A stretch of DNA of 42,555 nucleotides from a virus. Positions 6,135-15,140 of the stretch are shown here, piece by piece. Numbering within the stretch: position 1 is the stretch's first letter; every line of letters begins with the position of its first letter. Under the pieces are notes generated by a model. It worked only from the letters and a program-made list of their open reading frames with translations, ran no database searches and was not told where the DNA came from. Made by a program: the position numbers and the translations under genes. The stretch lies in the IMG/VR virus record IMGVR_UViG_3300036766_000086, positions 1 through 42,555 of that record, one strand, 5' to 3'.

Positions 6135-8633
6135 ATGTTCGATACGCTCCGCGATAGAGTAAGGCAAACTTTCAAACTATCTGGGGGCGTACCGACTGTC
6201 AATACATCAGAAGCAGCATGGAGCGAAAGCTCTATGTATGTCAGTTCTAATTTTGTAAAATATAACCCGGATGCCCTTCTCTCCCGCAAAGGTTATGCAA
6301 TCTATCAAAAGATGATGACGGACGAACAGATTAAAGCTGTTGTCCGATTCAAGCGTGACGCAATTACATCCCGTGATTGGCAATTCACATTTGATAATGA
6401 CGATCAGTTATCAGAAGATGAGGCCGCGCTTCGTATTGCAATATTCACTGAGATAATTGAAGAAATGGAAGCGCCTTTCTCCGATGCGCTGAACGGCATT
6501 ATGTCCGCCATGTACAACGGCTTCAGCATGACCGAGAAGGTGCAGAAGGCGATTGTAGTCGATGGCAAAACGTGGATTGGTATCAAGCGCCTCAAGTTAC
6601 GCCCCTGCGATACGTTCTTTTTCCATGTTGATGAGTACGGGAATATTGAGCGCATAACCCAGAAGTTTGAAAGCCGCGAACAAGAATTAGATATTGAAAA
6701 GTTCATTCACTACATCCAAAACCCTGATTATGATGAGCATTATGGTCGTAGTGAGTTGCGCGAATGTTATCGGGCATGGTTCAGCAAGGATATGGTTATC
6801 AAGTTCCAGAACATTCATCTTGAACGATTCGCCGCTGGTTTTATCTGGGCAGCACCCAAGGAAGGCAAGACAATCACAACCGGAAGCGCTGAATTCGCCG
6901 CGCTGAAAGATGTGATGATGAATTTGCAGGCTACCTCCTCTATTATTTTGCCTTCCGGGATTGATCTTAATATCGAACACCCAGCGACTACGGACGCATT
7001 CGAGCGTGCTATCAGCCAGCACGATAAGAGCATAGCCAAGGCGTTGTTAGTACCTAACCTGATGGGTATCAGTGAGCAAGGAAGCACGGGCAGCTATTCG
7101 CAGTCACAGACACAGCTTGAGGCGTTTTTATGGACGCTTGATGCTGATGCCACTCGTCTTGAAGCGGTTATCAACAAGCAACTGTTCAAGGAATTGGGGG
7201 ACTTAAACTTCGGGGATGGAATATACCCTGACTTTAAATTCAAGCCGGTAAGTGATACCCGTAAACTGGAAGTCGTTAAGATTTGGAAAGACTTGGTAAT
7301 GACCGGGGCTGTCCAGGCGACTGATACGGACGAGGCATATATCCGCGATGCTCTGGAGATACCCAAAAAGGCCGTGATTGAAGGCGACGCACCGGACCTC
7401 ATACTGAACGGCGCTCAAACGACTTCGCTGGTCGGTATTGTTACGGCTGTTGGCGCTGGATCAATGTCGCCAGAAGCGGCGAAGGCAATTATTACTGCCA
7501 TATTCCCAATAAGCGAGGAACAGGCGAGTGCGATGGTGGATAAGGCAAAGGTTGAACCACTAGCACCTGTGGTTGACCCAAATGCACAGGTTCCACCTGT
7601 ACCGGACGCGAATGGGAATCCAGTACAAACAGCACTTGACCCAGCAGGCAATCCAATTAAACCTATGCCAGATGCAGGAAAACCAACAGCCAAACCCCTG
7701 CCCGATGAAACAATCGTTGGCAAGATGGGCGTATCAATTTCAGCATTCAGTAAGGCCATGAAGCGCGTGGACTTCGTTGTCATCGCGAATAAGGCCGATA
7801 ATCTGGTGGGCGATACCGTGCATGAACTGGCAACAATCAACTCCGAGGCTGTGGCGCGGCTTGTATTGCTGGCCGAGGAATTGAAACTTGGCACAGCGGA
7901 AGGTAATCCAGATGACCTGAAAAAGATTGTTTATACACCTGCCGAAGTCAGTAAATTGAAATCAGCCGCGACTAAAGGTCTGCAAGGTTCTTGGGATATT
8001 GGTATAAGCCACGCCAAGAAAGAGATGGCAAAGGCCAAAGGCGCTGCATTCAAGTCTAACGATATGGCACTGCAAGACTTGGCCGCGAAGTATCTCAAGG
8101 CCAAAGGATATACGCTGGCCGGGGACATATCGGGCAACACACAAAAGAAAATACAGAACATTCTGGCCGAGGGTACAAAGGTTAGCAAGACCGCCGCCGA
8201 TGTAAAAAAGGAAATCTACAAGGCGCTCGAAGCTGACGGGATGTTGACCGAGGAAGCCGTGGTTGAAGCGCTGGGTGCGGGTACTGTGAAGAATGCCAGC
8301 GCAAGAATTGATACTGCTATTCGCACAACTTCATTCGAGGCAATAAACGAAGCGAGATATGACTTTTTCAGCGACCCAGAACTGGCGGGTTTTGTTGAGG
8401 CGCTTGAGTATAGCGCCATCTTGGATGACCGGACTACCGAAATATGCTCACAGCTCGATGGCGCAACCTACGGCATAGATGCGGAAGAATGGTCAACTTT
8501 CCGTCCACCTAATCATTTTAACTGCCGATCGATCTTGATACCCGTAACCATTCAGGATACTTGGACACCAAGCGAATCACCAACAGTTAACCCGCAAAAG
8601 GGTTTTGGATTTACACGAAAGGAACTCACATGA
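6135..8633 (+). CDS. Portal protein fused to MuF-type head morphogenesis domain
   Basis: An 832-residue fusion. Residues 1 to about 450 form a Mu gp29-like (DUF935) portal, with YQKMMTDEQIKAVVRFKRDAI, RLKLRPCDTFFF and FLWTLDADATRLEAVINKQLF. A proline-rich linker (about 475-530, DPNAQVPPVPDANGNPV) leads to a MuF/SPP1 gp7-type domain ending in LDDRTTEICSQLDGATYGI...FRPPNHFNCRS. In Mu these are two adjacent genes, gp29 and gp30 (F). A single chain would tie one MuF copy to each portal subunit. The stop codon is followed by a fresh AAGGAGG for the next gene. Confidence 0.9.
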   Translation: MFDTLRDRVRQTFKLSGGVPTVNTSEAAWSESSMYVSSNFVKYNPDALLSRKGYAIYQKMMTDEQIKAVVRFKRDAITSRDWQFTFDNDDQLSEDEAALRIAIFTEIIEEMEAPFSDALNGIMSAMYNGFSMTEKVQKAIVVDGKTWIGIKRLKLRPCDTFFFHVDEYGNIERITQKFESREQELDIEKFIHYIQNPDYDEHYGRSELRECYRAWFSKDMVIKFQNIHLERFAAGFIWAAPKEGKTITTGSAEFAALKDVMMNLQATSSIILPSGIDLNIEHPATTDAFERAISQHDKSIAKALLVPNLMGISEQGSTGSYSQSQTQLEAFLWTLDADATRLEAVINKQLFKELGDLNFGDGIYPDFKFKPVSDTRKLEVVKIWKDLVMTGAVQATDTDEAYIRDALEIPKKAVIEGDAPDLILNGAQTTSLVGIVTAVGAGSMSPEAAKAIITAIFPISEEQASAMVDKAKVEPLAPVVDPNAQVPPVPDANGNPVQTALDPAGNPIKPMPDAGKPTAKPLPDETIVGKMGVSISAFSKAMKRVDFVVIANKADNLVGDTVHELATINSEAVARLVLLAEELKLGTAEGNPDDLKKIVYTPAEVSKLKSAATKGLQGSWDIGISHAKKEMAKAKGAAFKSNDMALQDLAAKYLKAKGYTLAGDISGNTQKKIQNILAEGTKVSKTAADVKKEIYKALEADGMLTEEAVVEALGAGTVKNASARIDTAIRTTSFEAINEARYDFFSDPELAGFVEALEYSAILDDRTTEICSQLDGATYGIDAEEWSTFRPPNHFNCRSILIPVTIQDTWTPSESPTVNPQKGFGFTRKELT

Positions 8634-8654
8634 CACACCAAGGAGGTAATTAAC

Positions 8655-9164
8655 ATGGCACTCTATACAATCTGGAACGGCCCAGCACCCACGACCGCAG
8701 CGCAAGTACCTGTTACCACCGGCACAGCAATTAAAACGTTACTGCAACTCTCCACAAGCGCAACTAAGCCCGCCAAGGTTGTTGAATGGGGCATTAGCTT
8801 CGATGGCTCGGCAGCAGCAACGCCAATCAAGTGCGAGCTGATTGAAACGGATGTTGCAGCAACAGTCACCGCACATGTAACCGCTGGCATAATTAAAACT
8901 GACGGTGAAGCACTGGCCGGTGGTGATCCAGTAACTAACTTGCTTCCGGTAGGTACAGCGGCAACAGGTTACACCGCTACAGCGGAAGGAACAATCACTG
9001 CAAGCCGCGTACTGGATGCGCAACTGGTCGCGCCAACAAACCAATATGTAAAACAATTCCCATTAGGTCGTGAGCCGATCTTGCAAATATCAAAGTTCGG
9101 ACGTGTGCGAGTAACTGCTGGCGCTGCTGTTAATGCGCTCTGCTATATCGTTGTTGAAGTTTAA
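8655..9164 (+). CDS. Probable virion-associated protein
   Basis: A 169-residue, Ala/Thr-rich beta-type protein with no cysteine-rich or enzymatic motif. The start is well defined by AAGGAGG. Its composition (few charged residues, many T, A, V, G) and position after the portal suggest a capsid-associated or appendage protein. It opens a block of seven structural-looking proteins (8655-13672) that separates the portal from the protease. Function not established. Confidence 0.7.
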   Translation: MALYTIWNGPAPTTAAQVPVTTGTAIKTLLQLSTSATKPAKVVEWGISFDGSAAATPIKCELIETDVAATVTAHVTAGIIKTDGEALAGGDPVTNLLPVGTAATGYTATAEGTITASRVLDAQLVAPTNQYVKQFPLGREPILQISKFGRVRVTAGAAVNALCYIVVEV

Positions 9165-9184
9165 TTTAATTTAAGGAGAACACT

Positions 9185-9472
9185 ATGGCAGCAGCAGTAG
9201 ATTACATCCCCGTGGCAAACGTAAAAACTTGGGGGCAGCAGACCGTTACTTTGGGTAATATGCTTCGCACGATACGCGCAATGGTAAGTGACCAGAAAGC
9301 TGCGATGGATCATCTTACCGATGGTACAACTGACTTTACAAAAATCGAAGCTCAATTCGGGCTGGCTGCTGGTGATGGCATAAGACTTTATACATTGATG
9401 TCTACGCTAAATACACAGATTACAGGTAGCACAGCCGTAAACGATTTCGCCAATAAAGTGCAAGCGTCTTAA
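9185..9472 (+). CDS. Small structural-type hypothetical protein
   Basis: A 95-residue mainly helical protein (NMLRTIRAMVSDQKAAMDHLTDGTTDF...), with its start behind AAGGAGAACACT. Helical Ala-rich sequence in a block of beta-rich proteins could make it a connector or oligomerisation partner for its neighbours. No family recognised. Confidence 0.65.
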   Translation: MAAAVDYIPVANVKTWGQQTVTLGNMLRTIRAMVSDQKAAMDHLTDGTTDFTKIEAQFGLAAGDGIRLYTLMSTLNTQITGSTAVNDFANKVQAS

Positions 9473-9485
9473 TCAGGGGTAGCAC

Positions 9486-10238
9486 ATGGCTATTGCCTAC
9501 CGAGGTGGTGGATCAAACTCAAGCAACGGGAGCACAGCCACAACAGTAGTTGTAACAATGAGTTCTACCGCTCAAAGCGGTGACTATCTCATTGCTACAG
9601 TTAACGCGGATTCAAGCGGTGCTGTAAGAAGTTGGCCTGCCGGATTTACCGAGCGCGGTTTGAAAGATACAAACTTTGGCGATGGCGGGGTGATGGCTTG
9701 GGCGGATTACGTCGCCGGTGCTAGTGAGCCATCAACTTATACACTCGGCACTACCAGCAATACGCATGTTGCAGCTTCGGTCGTAGCTTATAGCGGCGTT
9801 GATAACACCACCCCGAGAGACGTAACACCAACCTCTTTAGAGACTCACGATGCAAGCAGCACGGTATTCAGCGTACCTACTACCGGACTCGCATCAGGTT
9901 CGGCGAATCGCTGGCTTGTATTTCTGGGTGGGCTGGATAACAGTTCATCGGGTACAGTCAGCAACGATATTTCAGCTCAAACTACCCCGGCAACGTGGAC
10001 TGAGCGAGTAGATAAATCAAGTACTGATTTCGCCAATATCGCTGTTTGTGATGTACTGGATAGTGCGGGGACATTTACCAGTGCCGTAACAAGCTCACAA
10101 ACCAATACGGGTTCGGCAGGAATTGCAACTGCGCTGGGGTTCCTGATTGCACTAAGGTCGGCAACGGGTGGTGGTGGCGCAAACTGGCTAAAACAAGGTT
10201 ATTGGTGGAATCATGTATATGGGAATGGGAGAAATTAA
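9486..10238 (+). CDS. Beta-sandwich appendage-like protein
   Basis: A 250-residue protein with MAIAYRGGGSNSSNGSTATTVVVTM...SGDYLIATVNADS...WPAGFTERG. This pattern is seen in jelly-roll or Ig-like surface modules of phage and bacterial extracellular proteins, with a C-terminal glycine-rich stretch (GGGGANW). It ends one base before the next gene and is probably co-translated. A role as fibre or decoration component is inferred from composition and neighbours. Confidence 0.65.
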   Translation: MAIAYRGGGSNSSNGSTATTVVVTMSSTAQSGDYLIATVNADSSGAVRSWPAGFTERGLKDTNFGDGGVMAWADYVAGASEPSTYTLGTTSNTHVAASVVAYSGVDNTTPRDVTPTSLETHDASSTVFSVPTTGLASGSANRWLVFLGGLDNSSSGTVSNDISAQTTPATWTERVDKSSTDFANIAVCDVLDSAGTFTSAVTSSQTNTGSAGIATALGFLIALRSATGGGGANWLKQGYWWNHVYGNGRN

Positions 10239-12713
10239 ATGTTACTAAGTATTCCGCAAGGAGCCACATCAAAGATAATCCTGATACCGATATTCGATTC
10301 ATCGTCGACTACTGGCGCTTTATTGACAGGATTAGCGTACAACACTGCATCACTGACAGCCTACTATAACTTGGAAGGCGCTGCTGGTGCTGCTACTGCG
10401 ATAACTCTAGCCACTGCGACCAAAGGTACATGGGCAACAGGTGGATTTATTGCTGTTGATGGTACGAATATGCCCGGGTGGTATGAATTACACGTCCCAA
10501 ACGCAGCTCTAACTGGGCAGAAATCAGTTGCGATTCATTTAAAAGGGGCCACAAATATGGTTCCAGTGGCAATTCTTATCGAATTGACCGCTACAAGTAA
10601 TCAAGATGCAGTGAGAGGTGGCATGACTGCTCTGCCCAATGCTAACGCCGCAGCTTCCGGCGGTCTCATCATAAATGGCTCAAACACTGGAACAGTTACC
10701 CTTGCAGCGGCAACTGTGACAGGAAGCTTGACGATCAGTGATGGCCTGCTGATTAGCCGGAGTTCAAGCAATGCCTCGGCTATCACAGCAACAGGGAACG
10801 GCACTGGTTCCGGTATCGTAGCCACCTCTGGCTCAGGCGCAACTGGCACTGGTATCCGGGCCGTCTCCGCAGCAACGAATGGAGATGGTATTTATTGTCT
10901 TGGGACTGGAACCCTTAATGGCATATTCGGCCAAGGGGGTAATGGGGCATCTGGCGATGGGGCGCACTTCGTCGGTGGTACTGGGGCCAGTTCAGGTATG
11001 CGTTGCATTGGCGGGGCGACCAGCGGTTCGGGCATCTATGCAACTTCAACAGCTACTAGTGGTCACGGTATCGACGCAGCCGGTATCGGAGCAAGCGCAG
11101 GCATGAACCTCACTGGCGGAGCCACGGGGAATGGCCTGTTGATTACCGGCGGAGCGACAAGCGGCGATGCAATTCTTACCGCAGGGACAAGCGGACATGG
11201 GGCGTCTTTCGTCGGGACCGGCACAGGCAAGCATGGCATCAATGCGACTGGCGGAGCGGCGGGGGCTTCCCACGGTATCGGGTCAACAGGCGGCGGTACT
11301 GGCTCAGGCATCCTTGCCACCTCGGGGGCTGGGGCTACCGGCAACGGCATAGGCGCGGTATCGAACTCCTCAAATGGAAACGGTATTGTCGGAACAGGTA
11401 CTGGTACTGGCGATGGTATGGCAGTAACAGGTGGAACTACAGGTCGAGGAATCCACGCAGTAGGCGGCGCGACTTCCGGGGCCGGAGCAAGGTTCGAGGG
11501 CACTGCGGGCAACTCAGCAGGTGTTCAAGCGGTCGGTCAAGGTTCGGCAGCCGGTGAAATATTCACAGGCGGTGCGACAGGAAACGGCGCAACATTCACG
11601 GGTGGCGCAACATCGGGCCACGGCATTCAGGCCACCGTTACAAGTGGCAACGAGATCGACGCAGATATTGTCGGCAACATGACGGGGAATATCGCAGGAA
11701 CTATCACCACAGCAACCAATGTCACCACGGTAAACGGTATTGCCGCAAACGTGATTACGGCAGCTTCCATTGCCGATGGGGCGATTGATGCAGCAACCTT
11801 TGCCGCTGATACAGGGCTTGTTCCTATCCGAAGCAACACAGCACAAGCAGGGGCAGCAACAACTATTACCCTTGACGCTTCCGCATCCGCTGTAACAGAC
11901 TTCTACAAAAATGATTTAATTATTCTCACTGGTGGCACTGGTGTTGGACAATCACGATACATAACTGCTTACAACGGCACAACCAAGGTAGCTACTGTAT
12001 CGGCGTGGGCAACGAATCCAGCGGTTAGTACGACCTTCGCTATCATTGCTGCTGATGCCATTGTGGGTGCAACTGCTCCAACAGCCGTACAAGTTGCAGA
12101 TGAAGTACAGACGAGGACAATTGCGGCAGTAACGGTTGTTAATGGATTGGCAGCGAACACAGTAACAGCCGCAGCATTGGCGACAGATGCAGTGACTGAA
12201 ATTCAATCAGGACTTGCAACGCCGACCAATATCACGGCTGGAACAATTACTACGGCAACAAACGTGACAACAGTAAACGGCCTAGCGGCAGGTGTTATCA
12301 CAGCTGCTTCAATTGCAGCGGACGCAATTACTGATGCTAAAGTCGCGGCAGATGTGACTATTGCGAGTGTGACGGGCGCGGTAGGTTCAGTCACAGGCGC
12401 AGTTGGAAGCGTAACAGCCGGTGTTACAGTGACTACAAATAACGACAAGACTGGCTATGCTTTAACTATAACCCCTCCAACGGCTGCTGAAAATGCAACT
12501 GCCGTGCTGACTACTCAAATGACTGAAAGTTACAGAGCAGACGCAGCCGCACCAACGCTCGCGCAGGGGATATGTGAGACACTCGCTCATTTAGGGGAAT
12601 CGTCTATTGCCAGCACAACCAAGACAATCAAGAAATTTGACGGTACAACATCGGCTGGGACATTTACGCTTGACTCAGCTACTACTCCGACCAGTATAAC
12701 AAGGGCGACATGA
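10239..12713 (+). CDS. Large Gly/Ala/Thr repeat appendage protein
   Basis: An 824-residue protein. The N-terminal domain (about 1-125, MLLSIPQGATSKIILIPIFDSS) looks like a globular attachment module. Residues about 165-480 are made of imperfect Gly-rich repeats of the type GxGIxAxGGATSGxG, consistent with a beta-helix or other repetitive fibre. Residues about 480-720 carry a second repeat type (TTATNVTTVNGLAANVITAASIA). Such architecture fits a fibre. It lies in the head module rather than among tail-tip genes, so a head fibre is as likely as a tail fibre. The 3' end overlaps the next start by four bases. Confidence 0.75.
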   Translation: MLLSIPQGATSKIILIPIFDSSSTTGALLTGLAYNTASLTAYYNLEGAAGAATAITLATATKGTWATGGFIAVDGTNMPGWYELHVPNAALTGQKSVAIHLKGATNMVPVAILIELTATSNQDAVRGGMTALPNANAAASGGLIINGSNTGTVTLAAATVTGSLTISDGLLISRSSSNASAITATGNGTGSGIVATSGSGATGTGIRAVSAATNGDGIYCLGTGTLNGIFGQGGNGASGDGAHFVGGTGASSGMRCIGGATSGSGIYATSTATSGHGIDAAGIGASAGMNLTGGATGNGLLITGGATSGDAILTAGTSGHGASFVGTGTGKHGINATGGAAGASHGIGSTGGGTGSGILATSGAGATGNGIGAVSNSSNGNGIVGTGTGTGDGMAVTGGTTGRGIHAVGGATSGAGARFEGTAGNSAGVQAVGQGSAAGEIFTGGATGNGATFTGGATSGHGIQATVTSGNEIDADIVGNMTGNIAGTITTATNVTTVNGIAANVITAASIADGAIDAATFAADTGLVPIRSNTAQAGAATTITLDASASAVTDFYKNDLIILTGGTGVGQSRYITAYNGTTKVATVSAWATNPAVSTTFAIIAADAIVGATAPTAVQVADEVQTRTIAAVTVVNGLAANTVTAAALATDAVTEIQSGLATPTNITAGTITTATNVTTVNGLAAGVITAASIAADAITDAKVAADVTIASVTGAVGSVTGAVGSVTAGVTVTTNNDKTGYALTITPPTAAENATAVLTTQMTESYRADAAAPTLAQGICETLAHLGESSIASTTKTIKKFDGTTSAGTFTLDSATTPTSITRAT

Positions 12714-12931
12714 TAGGCTCTCCATCCTCAATTGTTTCGTTCGGGCTAGGGTCGTGGGCTTCACCGTCCGATATAGTTACGCTTGGCTATGGTATCGGGG
12801 CGGCTGTATTGGCAAGTGCTGCAAATATATACAGACGGAATATAATAGCAGTAGAATCAAGGAACATCGTTATTCATGCCGAGGCAAGACGATTGATTGT
12901 TAAACTAGAAGACAGGGACGATGAGATATGA
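12710..12931 (+). CDS. Small hypothetical protein of the appendage block
   Basis: A 73-residue protein with a hydrophobic first half (SSIVSFGLGSWASPSDIVTLGYGIGAAVLASAANIY) and a charged second half (RRLIVKLEDRDDEI). It overlaps both neighbours by four bases, so translation is coupled. The short repeated phrase (SIVSFGLGSWASPSDIVTLGYG) suggests a compact beta element. Function unknown. Confidence 0.65.
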   Translation: MIGSPSSIVSFGLGSWASPSDIVTLGYGIGAAVLASAANIYRRNIIAVESRNIVIHAEARRLIVKLEDRDDEI

Positions 12932-13194
12932 AAACTCTGGTAAAAGACCCAAGCGCGGTAAAAGATTATGGATTTGATTGGACTTTGTGGATGTCGAGCG
13001 GGGATACAATCTCAACATCTACATTTTCAGGTGGGTTGCTTGGTGTAACTTCATCCTCAATCAGCTCATACAATACGACCTGTTTTGTTACCTGTGGGAC
13101 AGCAGGGACGTTTCATAAAGTCACAAACAGAATTATTACCTCGCAAGGCAGGACGGAAGAGCGTTCTTTTGACATGCAAATAATTAATTTATAA
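12928..13194 (+). CDS. Small virion protein, Ig-like or fibre-associated
   Basis: An 88-residue protein (FDWTLWMSSGDTISTSTFSGG...NTTCFVTCGTAGTFHKVTNRIITSQGRTEERSFDMQI). This pattern is a recurrent small beta domain in phage structural clusters, often next to fibre-like genes. It is probably extracellular or part of the particle. The start overlaps the upstream stop by four bases. Confidence 0.7.
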   Translation: MKTLVKDPSAVKDYGFDWTLWMSSGDTISTSTFSGGLLGVTSSSISSYNTTCFVTCGTAGTFHKVTNRIITSQGRTEERSFDMQIINL

Positions 13195-13204
13195 GGAGAT
13201 CATT

Positions 13205-13672
13205 ATGAGATTACCAGAAGATGATGTAGGAAACGTATTGCAAATGAGCGACCGCACCACTGAAAGCGCGGTACAAACAATGGTTGATGGGACGGTTATG
13301 TTTACGGTATCCGCGCCGATTGATATTCTTGCACTTCGTACGACGTTCGTTACTGGCAATAGTTCATTGGCTGCAACAATGCAATATAAATTTAATCCTA
13401 CTGTTGGAAGTGCTCAAGCTATTTCAGGCGCGTCTGCCGCGTTAACAAGTATGCTCGCAGGAACAGCGATTGACCTTGTACCTACTGCATTAACTACCGC
13501 CCCATTGGTTACACTAGCAGGTTCTGGTGGACTTGCTGTTCAGTCCGTGCTGAATAAAATACGAGTTCCTGCTGGCACGTTAAGCGCGGTATTCGCCACA
13601 TCGTCAGTGACAGGAACATTGAAGCACGTATTACGATATGCACCACTTACACCAGCAGCAACAGTAGTTTAA
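13205..13672 (+). CDS. Virion-associated protein of the appendage block
   Basis: A 155-residue beta-rich protein with many small residues (NSSLAATMQYKFNPTVGSAQAISGASAAL). The start ATG 13205 has AAGGAG upstream. The stop codon overlaps the start of the first radical SAM gene (TAATG), so enzyme and possible substrate are translated together. That makes this protein a natural candidate substrate, by position only. Confidence 0.65.
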   Translation: MRLPEDDVGNVLQMSDRTTESAVQTMVDGTVMFTVSAPIDILALRTTFVTGNSSLAATMQYKFNPTVGSAQAISGASAALTSMLAGTAIDLVPTALTTAPLVTLAGSGGLAVQSVLNKIRVPAGTLSAVFATSSVTGTLKHVLRYAPLTPAATVV

Positions 13673-14325
13673 TGACCCCCATCACAACAGTTCACCAGAT
13701 TGAAATTACTTCACGGTGTAACCTGAAATGTCAGTATTGCCCTCATCCTCACTTACAAAGGGTGAAGGAAGACATGACGATGAAGGTGTTTGTTGCTGCT
13801 TTGGAGTGGACTCAGACGATGGAAAGTCCGGAACTATCACTAACCGGAATGGGTGAATCAACCTTGCATCCACAGTTCTGTGAAATGCTTCGGTTGGCAC
13901 GGTATATTTTACCAGAAACAAAATTGCTGCTTTCAAGCAATGGGGTTAGGGTGTCAGACGAACAGTTAAAGGCGATGCACGACACAAATACTATCTTATG
14001 GATAAGTGCACACCGTCCCGAGGTAGCTGGAAAGACATTGCAGCGCAGCCTTTCCGCACGGGTGATGACCGGAATTAATAACAACATCATTGATAGTGGT
14101 TTTAATTGGGCGGGGCAAGTTAATTGGGCGAACATGGCACCGCCTCACGTGTGCCAGTACCTAGAAAAAGGATGGGCAACTGTATTGTCAAATGGTGATG
14201 TTGTATCCTGCTGTATGGACGCTCACGGATTGCACCCATGGGGCAATGTCATGGATGAAGTAAGGCCAACACATATAGGGGAGATGTCTTTGTGTAAAAA
14301 CTGTCATTTGAGTGTGCCACAATGA
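13672..14325 (+). CDS. Radical SAM protein with SPASM-like C-terminus (copy 1)
   Basis: A 217-residue enzyme. C16-x3-C20-x2-C23 (CNLKCQYC) is the radical SAM iron-sulfur motif, followed by LTGMGESTLHP, which matches the family's glycine-rich SAM-contact region. The C-terminal part has further cysteines (CQYLEKG..., SCCMDAHG, CKNCH) like a shortened SPASM or auxiliary-cluster domain. Radical SAM enzymes of this size modify peptides or proteins, among other substrates. The start overlaps the upstream structural gene, and the 3' end overlaps the second copy by four bases. The substrate is not visible from the sequence. Confidence 0.85.
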   Translation: MTPITTVHQIEITSRCNLKCQYCPHPHLQRVKEDMTMKVFVAALEWTQTMESPELSLTGMGESTLHPQFCEMLRLARYILPETKLLLSSNGVRVSDEQLKAMHDTNTILWISAHRPEVAGKTLQRSLSARVMTGINNNIIDSGFNWAGQVNWANMAPPHVCQYLEKGWATVLSNGDVVSCCMDAHGLHPWGNVMDEVRPTHIGEMSLCKNCHLSVPQ

Positions 14326-14981
14326 TCATCACACAGATTCACCAAGTCGAAATAACCAGTAATTGCAATCTGCGATGCAAATATTGTGTACATGGCAAGA
14401 TGCCGCGCCCTAAAATGGACATGACGCATGAGGTATTCGAGAGGGTGATTGACCTTGTATCGCACTATGTAAAACTAGGTTATCAGCATGAATTAAACTT
14501 GTGCGGGATAGGTGAAAGCACAATTCACCCAAGATTTATACAGTTTATTGATTATGCGCGGGAAAGATTGCCCGACATAGATTTGACTATGGCAACAAAC
14601 GGTGTAGGATTGACACCTGTGATGGCAGAGACATTGTTACGCAATAGGGTTAGAACGTGGGTAAGCCTGCACCGACCTGAAAAAGCAAGCCTTGCAGTTG
14701 AGCTATTAAAGAAACATGGGGTGCTGGCAGGTGTAAGTGCTGACCCTTCGGTGGCCGCAGTTGATTGGGCTGGACAGATTGATTGGCATGTAAGTGCTGA
14801 AAAAATACCGTGCATGTGGCTGGCCTTGGGGTATGGGATAGCATGGTCAGATGGCCGCATAGGTACATGCAGCTTTGACGGACAAGGCGAGGATGGTGCA
14901 ATTGGAACGGTATGGGATGACCCCGCCACACTGTACAGTAAGCCATATTTGCTTTGTGAGAAATGCCACATGACGCACTAG
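14322..14981 (+). CDS. Radical SAM protein with SPASM-like C-terminus (copy 2)
   Basis: A 219-residue paralog of the preceding gene. It shares ITSNCNLRCKYC (C15, C19, C22), GIGESTIHP at the equivalent place, a VDWAGQIDWH segment (copy 1 has FNWAGQVNWA), and C-terminal cysteines in CMWLALG, CSFDG and CEKCH. The pair probably arose by tandem duplication and has diverged strongly. Retention of all iron-sulfur cysteines in both argues that both are active, perhaps on different residues or as a heterodimer. Confidence 0.85.
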   Translation: MIITQIHQVEITSNCNLRCKYCVHGKMPRPKMDMTHEVFERVIDLVSHYVKLGYQHELNLCGIGESTIHPRFIQFIDYARERLPDIDLTMATNGVGLTPVMAETLLRNRVRTWVSLHRPEKASLAVELLKKHGVLAGVSADPSVAAVDWAGQIDWHVSAEKIPCMWLALGYGIAWSDGRIGTCSFDGQGEDGAIGTVWDDPATLYSKPYLLCEKCHMTH

Positions 14982-14989
14982 GAGGAAGT

Positions 14990-15139
14990 ATGGACAGAAC
15001 AGATTTTGAAGCAACCATGAGGACGCAGGGCTATAAAGTTGCGACCCGTGATGACGGTACATATTTGGCCCAAGACGTGCAAGACGCTTGGGAAAAGATG
15101 AAGCCGACAAAGATAGAAAAGCCAGCGAAGGGGGGTTAG
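14990..15139 (+). CDS. Small hypothetical protein between radical SAM and protease genes
   Basis: A 49-residue protein (MDRTDFEATMRTQGYKVATRDDGTYLAQDVQDAWEKM...) starts at ATG 14990 behind GGAGGA. The pattern FExxMRxQGYxVxxxxDGxYxxxxVQxAW resembles a small domain that recurs in phage genomes. It lacks cysteines. It ends one base before the protease start codon. Confidence 0.65.
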   Translation: MDRTDFEATMRTQGYKVATRDDGTYLAQDVQDAWEKMKPTKIEKPAKGG

Positions 15140-15140
15140 T

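Noticed and set aside
8739-9056. Long - strand frames across the structural genes (also 10601-11846, 15620-15979, 28059-28466)
   Set aside because: They are shadows of low-complexity or well-supported + genes, and their protein sequences are skewed and motif-free.
14990-15139. The 49-residue protein as a peptide precursor for the radical SAM enzymes
   Set aside because: It has no cysteines or repeated core, and its sequence resembles a common small phage domain; proximity alone is weak.
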